Positions 1-7,700 of a DNA stretch of 17,267 nt are shown here, piece after piece. The DNA is taken from assembly GCA_039029915.1 (NCBI GenBank), contig JBCCFD010000124.1:1-17267 (forward strand). The letters run 5' to 3'. The notes under the pieces were generated by a model that had not been told where the DNA came from, did no database searches, and saw only the letters and a list, made by a program, of their open reading frames with translations. This DNA comes from QQUD01 sp039029915 (GTDB lineage: Bacteria; Chloroflexota; Anaerolineae; Promineifilales; Promineifilaceae). Both the position numbers and the translations under genes were made by a program. Position 1 is the first letter of the stretch. Every line of letters begins with the position of its first letter.

Positions 1-1065
1 CCCACCCACTGCTACCGTATTATCAACCACCAACGTATTGGTCATTGTTGTTAAAATGTTGCTACTAAAAGCGCTCATGATGCCTGCCCCAGTTGTTCGG
101 GCGCGGTTTTCCGTAATCGTACTATTAATGATTTTTGTATTCCCGCTATTTAAAATGCCACCCCCACCATCTTCCGCAAAATTGTCTGAAACAGTCACAT
201 TTTGAAGGAGATGCATGCCGGTCGATAATTGAATACCGCCTCCCGTTTCGCGGGCGAAATTATCATAGATAGTGCTATTTTGAATCGTGATATTTCCAGA
301 AGAAGCGTAGATTGCCCCGCCTCGATCGCTGAGATTGTTTGTGAATGTGCTATCCGTAATTGTGGCACTGTTAACGTCAAGAAAAAGTGCGCCTCCAACA
401 GATTGAGCTGATGAATTCGTATCGAAAAGGCTATCGGCAATGATGATTTCGCCAAAAAAGTTCATCATAATTGCCCCGCCAAGATCATCAGAACTATTAT
501 TTCGGAATGTGCTGTTGTCGATATGAACAGCACTAAAAAAGGCATAAATTGCTCCTCCACGGTCTGCTTGGTTATCCTGTATAAGCGAATTCGTAATTGT
601 AACTGCGGTTCCGCTCTCAATTGATAAAGCCCCCCCGCAAATTTGGGAACCTGTGCTGCAGTCTGCTGTTGTTGGGAAGCCATTTGTTAAAGTCAGGCCA
701 TCGAAAGTAACTGCCCCCCCCGTAATTTTGAAAAGACGAGTTGCATTATTGCCTGTGATAGTAATCGCGTTGCCGCCATTAATGGTCAGTCGATTATTAA
801 TCGTGAGTTGACCCAAGGTGGCAATATCAATCGTGCCATTTACTGAAAAGTTGATGGTATCTTCGATTTGGGCGGTGGCTATGGCATCTCGCAGCGAACA
901 ATCACCATCTGCGCAGCTTCCGTCATTTTCATCTATCAACGTATCAACAACAATCACGTTCTGTGGAGCAGCATTTGTTTGTGTTACATCGAGTAATGTA
1001 AGGAGCACAGCCCCAAGAAGTAAAGGGATGAGCAGGGCCAGTGTTAAAGAGGTTGTTTTGTTCAT
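1..1065 (-). CDS. Secreted CSLREA-type right-handed beta-helix protein, N-terminal part (cut by window edge)
   Basis: The frame is open from an ATG at 1063-1065 down to base 1 (355 codons, no stop), so the C-terminus lies outside the window. Upstream of the ATG is AGGAAAG, a good ribosome binding site. Residues 1-33 form a signal peptide: a short basic start, a long Leu/Ala/Val core, then TNAA. After it come V-V-D-T, a C51/C56 pair and CSLRDAI at 56-62, which is the CSLREA N-terminal motif. From about residue 75 to the edge there are repeating beta-helix rungs of the type GGAIY...ITIxNSTFxxN. Proteins of this kind are exported and often carry a C-terminal anchor or sorting domain, which cannot be seen here. 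Substrate or adhesion role is unknown. Unlike every other gene of comparable length here it has no ACGGCCGT octamer. Divergent from the NB-ARC gene. Confidence 0.9.
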   Translation of the reverse strand, partial: MNKTTSLTLALLIPLLLGAVLLTLLDVTQTNAAPQNVIVVDTLIDENDGSCADGDCSLRDAIATAQIEDTINFSVNGTIDIATLGQLTINNRLTINGGNAITITGNNATRLFKITGGAVTFDGLTLTNGFPTTADCSTGSQICGGALSIESGTAVTITNSLIQDNQADRGGAIYAFFSAVHIDNSTFRNNSSDDLGGAIMMNFFGEIIIADSLFDTNSSAQSVGGALFLDVNSATITDSTFTNNLSDRGGAIYASSGNITIQNSTIYDNFARETGGGIQLSTGMHLLQNVTVSDNFAEDGGGGILNSGNTKIINSTITENRARTTGAGIMSAFSSNILTTMTNTLVVDNTVAVGG

Positions 1066-1231
1066 GATCTTTCCTAAATCCTTTGTCAATCTCACACACC
1101 ACCTTGAAATAAAACGGGTTGGAGATGTGAGATTCAGTCGGTAAAAACCCAGCATCAGAATTTTTTTAAGATACCTCGTGGTTTTCACATCATTGGGTCT
1201 GTCGGGTCAGTTCGATCAGCACCAGATTTTG

Positions 1232-1260
1232 TTGATTTTCAATAACAGGGAAAGGATAAA
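1232..1260 (+). promoter_or_regulatory. Possible sigma70-like promoter for the NB-ARC gene
   Basis: TTGATT (1232-1237) and GATAAA (1255-1260) are separated by 17 bases and lie about 65 bases before the ATG. Both hexamers are only partial matches to consensus in AT-rich DNA, so this is a weak call. Confidence 0.22.
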
Positions 1261-1275
1261 ATGAGCAAATAGGTA

Positions 1276-1313
1276 ATTTTGCCAAATTTTTGCCATCTTG
1301 AGTTTGGCAAAAT
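1276..1313. promoter_or_regulatory. 11-bp perfect inverted repeat just before the NB-ARC start codon
   Basis: ATTTTGCCAAA (1276-1286) is exactly complementary to TTTGGCAAAAT (1303-1313), with a 16-base spacer. The spacer contains another TTGCCA half-site at about 1290-1295. The right arm ends 12 bases before the ATG at 1326. It could be an operator, or an mRNA hairpin covering the initiation region, since no clear ribosome binding site is visible for this gene. Either reading is inference. Confidence 0.5.
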
Positions 1314-1325
1314 GACAGTTTTTTC

Positions 1326-4307
1326 ATGATTAAACCTGACCGCATTACGCCAACCACCGTCCGCCAGCTTCTAGCTCAATGGGATAACGTCCCCAATTTG
1401 GGCCGCCACCCGCTGGCTCGTTTGAGCATGGTTGCCAAGCGATGCCAACAATCTGGTCATCCCGAATCTGATGTTGGATATGGGCTGGCGCTTATAGAGC
1501 TTCTTCATGAAGCGATTCTCCATCTGAAACCAAATGAAGGGGGCCCGCTTCCATCTGAGAGAGATTGGCGGCCTTATCTAGCTGTTCACCAAAGGTATTG
1601 CCACGGCCGTATTCCTGAATGGATCATGATGGAGCTCAGTATTTCTTCGCGCACTTTCTATCGAGAATTAGGGTACGGGGTTCAACAAATTGTGGCTCAA
1701 TTCAAACATTGGGAGCTAGAAACGGAACAACCCCGCGTTGCCCCTTTAACGACAGAGCCAGTGTGTCCAGCACCGCTACTCCCGCACTTGCCACCTCACC
1801 AGCTCATCAATCGAACCGGCATCATGCTCACTGTTTGCGATTGGTTCAAAGCGGTTGATGGTCAAAACTTGTCCCTTTATGGTCTGCCCGGCGTAGGCAA
1901 AACGACGACGGCGCTGATGATGGTGCACCATACGGCCGTTCGCCAACAATTTCCAGATGGTATTCTGTGGATAAGTGTGGGGATTCAACCCAATATTCGG
2001 GCGCTGCTTAGCCAAATGGCACACCAGGTTGGGGTGCCAGCTTCTCAAATTACAAACGCCAAAGAAAACAAACAGCTCCAGCAGTTCATTGCAAAACAAG
2101 TTCAAGGGCAGCGCTGGTTGTTTGCCTTCGATGATGTTTGGGATACGGCCGTTGCTTTTCAGCTGGCTGTAGGTGGGCCCAATACCGTTCACCTGCTCAC
2201 CACACGTCAACCAAACGTGGCTTTACAGTTTAGCGGCATTTATGCGCTTGCTATCTCCGAATTTGCCCCAGCCCAATCTGAACAGCTATTGGCACAGCTT
2301 GCTCCCCACCTCAGTCAAGAACAAGCTGCCAACATCCACCAGCTGACTGGAGGGTTGCCGTTAGCCCTCATGATCATCGGCAAACAGTTGCTCATTGAAG
2401 GCCAAGGCGGCCAGCATCAGCGACTCCGGCAAGCATTAAAGCGTCTTCAAAATCCAATTTATCGGGTCAACCTCTCAATTTATCACGCGTGGCGATCATC
2501 AGCAGCTGAACCGCTCAGCAGAACGGCCGTTTCCCTTGCCGATGTGATTGGTATCAGTACAGCAGCGCTTGCCGACTCGGCCCAACAAACCCTCAACGCA
2601 CTCACCCTGTTCCCTGCCAAGCCAAACCATTTCTCTATTGAGGCAGGCCTAGCGGTGTCTCGATCGGTCGAGGCCGATTTTTATCTACTTATCGACCACG
2701 GCTTGGTTGAACCGGTCGGAAACGACCGGTATTCCTTACATCAAGCCGTTCACGACGTGGCTCAAAAGTTAGGGAATCCCAAAGCCAATATCGCAAATTA
2801 TTTATCCTTTTACGCCGCTTTGTGCGAGGTACAGGAAAACGGCCGTTTTGCAAGCATTGAACAAGAGCAGTTCAACATTCATCACGCTTTTCAATTTTTG
2901 TCAGACAACTCCGAAAATATAAATCATCTCACAAAAATTTTATTGGCGTACGGCCGGTTTTTAATCGATCGGGGACGTGCGGCAGAAGCCCAACAGCTCG
3001 TCCAAAAAGTTTCCTCTGCCCAAAACCTGCCCCAAGCAGGGCAAGTTACCTTGCACATTGTGCAGGGTCGACTCGCCCAAGCCCAAAATGAGACCCAATC
3101 TGCCCTCAGCTACTTTCAGGCTGCCTACGAGCTAGCCGAACAAATCGGTCTGGCCACTGAAGCGCTGCAAAGCAAGGTGCTCGCCATGAAAATGCATATT
3201 CGACTGGGTAATCACAACTCGGCTCATCAAATTGCTCTAACAATATATGCCCAAATCGAAGCGCATCCAGATTTGGAATGGCGTGGCTCTGCCCACCTAG
3301 CCCTAAGCGCTATAAGTTACTACCTAAGCGATATTGAAGCGGCGTTTCATCATGCGCATCAGGCCCGACACGCGCTGGAACAATTACCAAATAAGGCGCG
3401 ATTAGCAGGCGTTTTTCAAAACTTAGGCGCTTTTTCTGTGGAGTTGGGTCGTTTTAGTGATGCGTTTGTGTATTATGACATTGCGCTAGACAAAAATCGT
3501 CAGGCCAATCATAAATTTCGGGAGGCTCAAATTCTCATTAATTTGGGCGTGGCTCGACTAGATATTGGGCAGTGGCGTCAATCTCATACCCATTATGAAG
3601 TGGCTAAACAAATTGCTGACGACATTGAAAATAATGACTTACGTGAACAGATCTTCTTGAATCAGGCGGTTGTTTACTTGGCCCAACTTGACCTTTCAGC
3701 TGCCCGCCGCTCTTTAAATTTAGGCGATCAGCTTGTTACCAATAGCCATTACCTGTTTCGTCGGGTGAACTTTTTTCTCAGTTTTGCGATGCTGCATCGA
3801 CTTGAAAATGAAACGCAGGCCGCCTGTGAATATGCCCAGCAAGCGTTTAACTTAGCACAAGAAATCGGGCATCAAAAATTAGTGGGTGAGGCCGCCTTTC
3901 ATTTAGGACTCGCACATGGTCAGGATAAGCTGTATCAACAAGCTGTAAATGACCTCAACACGGCCGTTCACATGTATCAGACCTCAAACCAGTCTCACAA
4001 TTTAGCTGAGGTTTACGCTTATCTCGCCTGGTATTATCATAAACTGGGGCAGCCGCAGCAGGCGCGTCACTATTGTGAAACGGCCGTTGTGGCCCTATCA
4101 CAAACGGTTGATGGCCTTCACCATGCTGCCAATAGCCTGCTTATCTGTCATCAGCTTTTGCAGCGGTATCATCATCCAGCCGCTGATGCCATGTGGGATA
4201 AAGCCCAAGCGTACATTCAGCAGCAGGCAAGCCAGTTAGACTCACCGCACCGTCAAAACCAGTTTAAAGCATGGTATCAGTCGCTCGTTTTGAAATTATC
4301 CTCGTGA
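1326..4307 (+). CDS. STAND-class signalling ATPase: N-terminal HTH-like domain, NB-ARC, winged helix, TPR repeats
   Basis: 993 residues. Residues 1-130 are a helical N-terminal domain whose stretch around 95-115 (ELSISSRTFYREL) looks like a helix-turn-helix. NB-ARC core: P-loop GLPGVGKTT at 186-194, Walker B WLFAFDDVW at 264-272, sensor-type LLTTR at 290-294 and GLPLAL at 343-348. A winged-helix region follows, with the MHD-like LHQAVHDVA at 471-479. Residues ~540-985 are TPR-like helical repeats (Q/A/L/Y rich). Family knowledge: such proteins are ATP-dependent switches in which the TPR part senses a ligand and the N-terminal domain is the effector. Here a DNA-binding effector, hence a transcriptional regulator, is the likeliest reading, but the target is unknown. 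A conflict or defence role (bacterial NLR-like) is an alternative, although no toxin-like effector is seen. ATG 1326 is chosen because upstream in-frame ATGs hit stops; its ribosome binding site is poor. It carries 7 ACGGCCGT octamers. No signal peptide or membrane segment. Confidence 0.88.
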   Translation: MIKPDRITPTTVRQLLAQWDNVPNLGRHPLARLSMVAKRCQQSGHPESDVGYGLALIELLHEAILHLKPNEGGPLPSERDWRPYLAVHQRYCHGRIPEWIMMELSISSRTFYRELGYGVQQIVAQFKHWELETEQPRVAPLTTEPVCPAPLLPHLPPHQLINRTGIMLTVCDWFKAVDGQNLSLYGLPGVGKTTTALMMVHHTAVRQQFPDGILWISVGIQPNIRALLSQMAHQVGVPASQITNAKENKQLQQFIAKQVQGQRWLFAFDDVWDTAVAFQLAVGGPNTVHLLTTRQPNVALQFSGIYALAISEFAPAQSEQLLAQLAPHLSQEQAANIHQLTGGLPLALMIIGKQLLIEGQGGQHQRLRQALKRLQNPIYRVNLSIYHAWRSSAAEPLSRTAVSLADVIGISTAALADSAQQTLNALTLFPAKPNHFSIEAGLAVSRSVEADFYLLIDHGLVEPVGNDRYSLHQAVHDVAQKLGNPKANIANYLSFYAALCEVQENGRFASIEQEQFNIHHAFQFLSDNSENINHLTKILLAYGRFLIDRGRAAEAQQLVQKVSSAQNLPQAGQVTLHIVQGRLAQAQNETQSALSYFQAAYELAEQIGLATEALQSKVLAMKMHIRLGNHNSAHQIALTIYAQIEAHPDLEWRGSAHLALSAISYYLSDIEAAFHHAHQARHALEQLPNKARLAGVFQNLGAFSVELGRFSDAFVYYDIALDKNRQANHKFREAQILINLGVARLDIGQWRQSHTHYEVAKQIADDIENNDLREQIFLNQAVVYLAQLDLSAARRSLNLGDQLVTNSHYLFRRVNFFLSFAMLHRLENETQAACEYAQQAFNLAQEIGHQKLVGEAAFHLGLAHGQDKLYQQAVNDLNTAVHMYQTSNQSHNLAEVYAYLAWYYHKLGQPQQARHYCETAVVALSQTVDGLHHAANSLLICHQLLQRYHHPAADAMWDKAQAYIQQQASQLDSPHRQNQFKAWYQSLVLKLSS

Positions 4308-4493
4308 CAAAAATCCAATTTATTAGACGTGGAATTGGGTCACTGTAGCCCTAAAAGGACATTGCCAATACAGCATTAAGCCATGAAAATGAATTTGATT
4401 TTCATATCAAACATTCTCTTTGGTTGAACGGAATGGACTTATTCAAAAATGAGGGTATTTCTCTCCGCTATTTGAATTAATAAAAAGTCAGCC
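4308..4493. other. Gene-free spacer rich in short inverted repeats
   Basis: There is no credible gene between the NB-ARC stop and the kinase start (457 bases). This first part holds CCAATT/AATTGG (4315-4320 and 4333-4338; a hairpin without a T-run, so a poor terminator candidate), ATGAAAAT/ATTTTCAT (4383-4390 and 4398-4405, 7-base spacer) and ATTCAAA/TTTGAAT (4441-4447 and 4471-4477). TGAACGGAA at 4425-4433 matches the arms of the inverted repeat next to the kinase start. Confidence 0.5.
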
Positions 4494-4550
4494 TTAAGTG
4501 TTCCGAAGTTTATTGCCGTCGTTTTATTCAAAGCAGGAACTTTGTTTCAC
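4494..4550 (+). repeat. Shortened copy of the structured intergenic repeat
   Basis: It begins TTAAGTGTTCCGAAGTTT, like the full copy that follows directly in tandem at 4551, and ends with TTTATTCAAAGCAGGAAC...GTTTCAC as that copy does. About 56 internal bases are missing, including the left arm of the second stem. The junction with the full copy creates the perfect palindrome CACTTAAGTG (4548-4557). Confidence 0.75.
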
Positions 4551-4663
4551 TTAAGTGTTCCGAAGTTTCTAAATTGAAAACCGTGTTAGCTAAAAGCTTT
4601 GGAACCGCGAGGAAACGAAGTTTGCAACCGTTGTTTTTATTCAAAGCAGGAACTTCGTTTCAC
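4551..4663 (+). repeat. Structured intergenic repeat, full copy A
   Basis: About 113 bases, matching 9427-9537 over their whole lengths with scattered substitutions. Two stems are visible: GTTCCGAAG with CTTTGGAAC (one G-T pair), and GAAACGAAGTT (4612-4622) with AACTTCGTTTC (4651-4661), the latter a perfect 11 bp. It has no coding capacity. It resembles a REP/MITE-type non-coding element; no terminal inverted repeats with a target duplication are evident. Confidence 0.8.
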
Positions 4664-4697
4664 ATAATTCTTATTCAACATCATTTCTGCCAATATC

Positions 4698-4746
4698 TGA
4701 ACGGAAAAAGATTTTGAAACTAAATGAATAGATTCATTTCCGTTCA
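4698..4746. promoter_or_regulatory. Nested inverted repeats just upstream of the histidine kinase
   Basis: TGAACGGAAA (4698-4707) pairs perfectly with TTTCCGTTCA (4737-4746). Within the 29-base spacer and overlapping the right arm lies a second perfect palindrome: AAATGAAT (4722-4729), AG, ATTCATTT (4732-4739). The two structures share 4737-4739, so as RNA they compete; as DNA they would be adjacent or overlapping operators. They end 18 bases before the kinase ATG. A further TGAACGGAA occurs at 4425-4433. Confidence 0.5.
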
Positions 4747-4764
4747 CACAATACCGAAACAAAA

Positions 4765-7700
4765 ATGTCCCAACTGCAACAAGCGCTCATTGAGCTAACA
4801 ACCAACATCGGAAAAACAGCAAATTTTGCATCGGCCAAACAACAAATTAGCGATGCAATATTCACGCTATTTCCATCTGATTCAGCCAGCTTTTCACTGT
4901 TAAAACGAGATGGGCACTCTATTGCTCTCTATCCGATTGCAAATAAACCTAATCTACTCAGCAAGCACCCTCTAAACACGACAAACTCATTGCTTGGGCA
5001 AGTCATAAAGCAGAAAAAAGTTATCACTATTAATAATCTCAAGCCTCAGCCAGATATCATCGACATTAATGAATTGGCTGACTTAGGCATTGCTTCAATT
5101 ATCATTTTGCCCCTATTTGTGCGTGGCGAAGTCATTGGCACGCTTAACCTCGCCTCATTCAAAAAAAACAGCTACACGGCCGAAATCGAAACAGCTCTTA
5201 TCCACATCGCAGCCCTTTTGGCTTCAGCAAAAGAAAGCAGCGAATCCTATCGTTTAAAGCTTGTTAACAATTTGGCCCTCCAATTAATTGATGCCGAGGA
5301 CCTCACCCAAGCATTTCAAATGACATGTGATACGTTAGTTAACGTTATTCCATCCGCTCGCGCCAGTATGAGTTGGGTCAATTGGGAAGAAGCCACCTAT
5401 TATCTCGTTGATGTCACGGGCACAGAATTACATATTGATGGTAAAGAGCTAGGTATTTTTCCGATAGAAGGCTCCCATTTAATAGATGTAATCTGCGCGC
5501 GTGAAACATTCAACACAGGTGATATTCGTCAGCTTGATTTTGATGGATTTGCTGAACTCTCAGAAAAAGGGTTACGTTCAATCATGAATTGCCCATTGAT
5601 TGGAGACCGAGAGGTTGTGGGGACGCTCAATATCTCTTCGTTTACAACAAATGCTTATGATGAAAGCGATGAGCTTTTATTTGAGTACATAAGAAGTCTT
5701 CTTTCTCGAACAATTGAAAATCTTCAGCTGCGAACAGAAACTGATTCTGCATTGAAAGAAGCCAAAAAGTCGCGCAATGAAATGGCAATCATTAACAAAA
5801 TCATCAATGAGATTTCTAAGACAAAGCGTTTTAACGACTCATTGAATATTTTAGTTGATTACCTATACCAAACCGGTGGCTTGGCTAAGGTTGTTATTGA
5901 TATTCTTGATAAGGAGGCCAATACCCTTATCGTCACTAGTGAGAAGTTTGATCCCACATTAGAAACCTCTACCCTGGGCAAAAAAATTCTGCTGAAAGAT
6001 GCCTTAATCAAGCAAACTGTGATTCATCAAGGTCAGCGAAAATATTTACAAAACGCGCAAAGCCATCCTGAATCAAAGCATATCCATGAAAAATTTAAAA
6101 AGAAAGGTGTGTTTGCAATTGGAATTTTGCCATTAAAAGTGGGTGATAACATCATTGGCACGGTGAGCATTTTTATTCACAAACAAGGTCATCAAATTCC
6201 CACGGACAAGCTTGATTTTATCGAAAATATCATCAACCAAGCCGCCACAACAATCGGTAATCAACAGCTTTATGAGCAGATGGATCAAACGCTTGTGGCT
6301 CTAAAGATGAAACAAGAAGAGTTGATGTTTGCGAACACGATCGTTGAAAGTAGCCCTATTGTGCTCGTACGCTGGGAAATCAAGAACAAGACACTCAGTA
6401 TTAATTACATTTCTTCCAATGTCAGACAGTTCGGTTATGATGCAGCAGAAATCATGTCAGGCAAGGTTAATTACGCCAGTCTCATCGTGCCTGAAGACTT
6501 TGATCATATAACAAATGAAATATCAGCCAATTTATCAGCAGGGCTTGATGAATTCACACAAGAATATCGGATCATAACGGCTTCGGGAGAAATCCGCTGG
6601 ATTGAAGATCGCAAACAGGTTGAGCTAAACGAATTTGGAAAAATCACCTCTATACAAGCCACAATTCTCGACATCACTGATAAGAAAAAAATCAATAAAA
6701 GTTTGCGTTTGACCCAATTCTCAGTTGACCAATCCCCTCAAATCGTTTTTTGGCTAAACCCTGAAGGTCAATTTGTCTATGTCAATGATGCGGCTACTTC
6801 CATCCTCGGCTATAGCAAAGAAGAGCTGCTTAAAATGACAGCTTTTCAAATCGACCTTGGCGCAAAGAAAGAAAGCTTTGCCGCTAACTGGAACCATATT
6901 CGAGAACATTTTTTTAGTTCTGTTGAAGTCACTTTTACAACCAAAGCGGGAAGAGAGTTTCCAGTTGAGATTCACTGTGGGTATATGGTTTATGAAGGGG
7001 ATGAGTATCAAGTCGCGTATGCTAAGGATATTACTCACCGCAAGGAAAATGCTCAGAAGTTACGACACAATCAGCGAGAGCTAGAGCAAGTTCTCGAAAA
7101 ATTTAAACGCGTGCTCGACACAATCGAGTATGGTGTTTTATTCTTAGATGCTGATCTTAACCTTATCTTGGCAAACCGCATGGCGATGGATCTTTGGTTC
7201 TTGACAGAGGAATTTACCAACTCCAAACCATCGATGTATCAAGTCATTAACCATAATAAAACTGCTAACGTTTATGATGTTGATGAAGATGAGTGGGACG
7301 CCTACGTTCAATCCCGTTTGCTCTCCATTCAAACTGGGAATTTTTCCCAAACTGAATTTAAAAGAAAAGATGGCAAGATTTTGCTCTACTCTGTCGCAAA
7401 TTTAGAGGATGGGTCACGTATGTTGACCTATTTTGATATCACAGAGCAACGCGCAATTGAACAAAAAATTCGAGAAAGCGAGCGTCAGCTACAGGAAACA
7501 ATTGCTTCGTTACCAATTGCCCTATCCGTTGCGTTAGCCTCCAATTCGACATTAGTTTATGCCAATCCCTCTTTTATTTCGCTTTTCCAGCTTGACCCCG
7601 AACATTATGCGGGAGAAGTTGTGAAGGATTTCTATGTGGATTTGAAGGATAAGGTTGCTCTTCGAGAAAAGTTTATAAGGCAAGGCTTCCTAAAAGGAGA

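Noticed and set aside
195..1144. Several 60-108 codon open frames on both strands at the left end
   Set aside because: They are other-frame shadows of the beta-helix gene on the minus strand, whose frame is open across 1-1065 and has signal peptide, CSLREA motif and rung repeats.
1312..1329. Five-codon leader frame overlapping the NB-ARC start (ATG ACA GTT TTT TCA TGA)
   Set aside because: No ribosome binding site and no attenuator-like codon run; probably chance.
4315..4338. CCAATT/AATTGG hairpin after the NB-ARC gene as a rho-independent terminator
   Set aside because: Only 6 bp, AT-rich, and no T-run follows.
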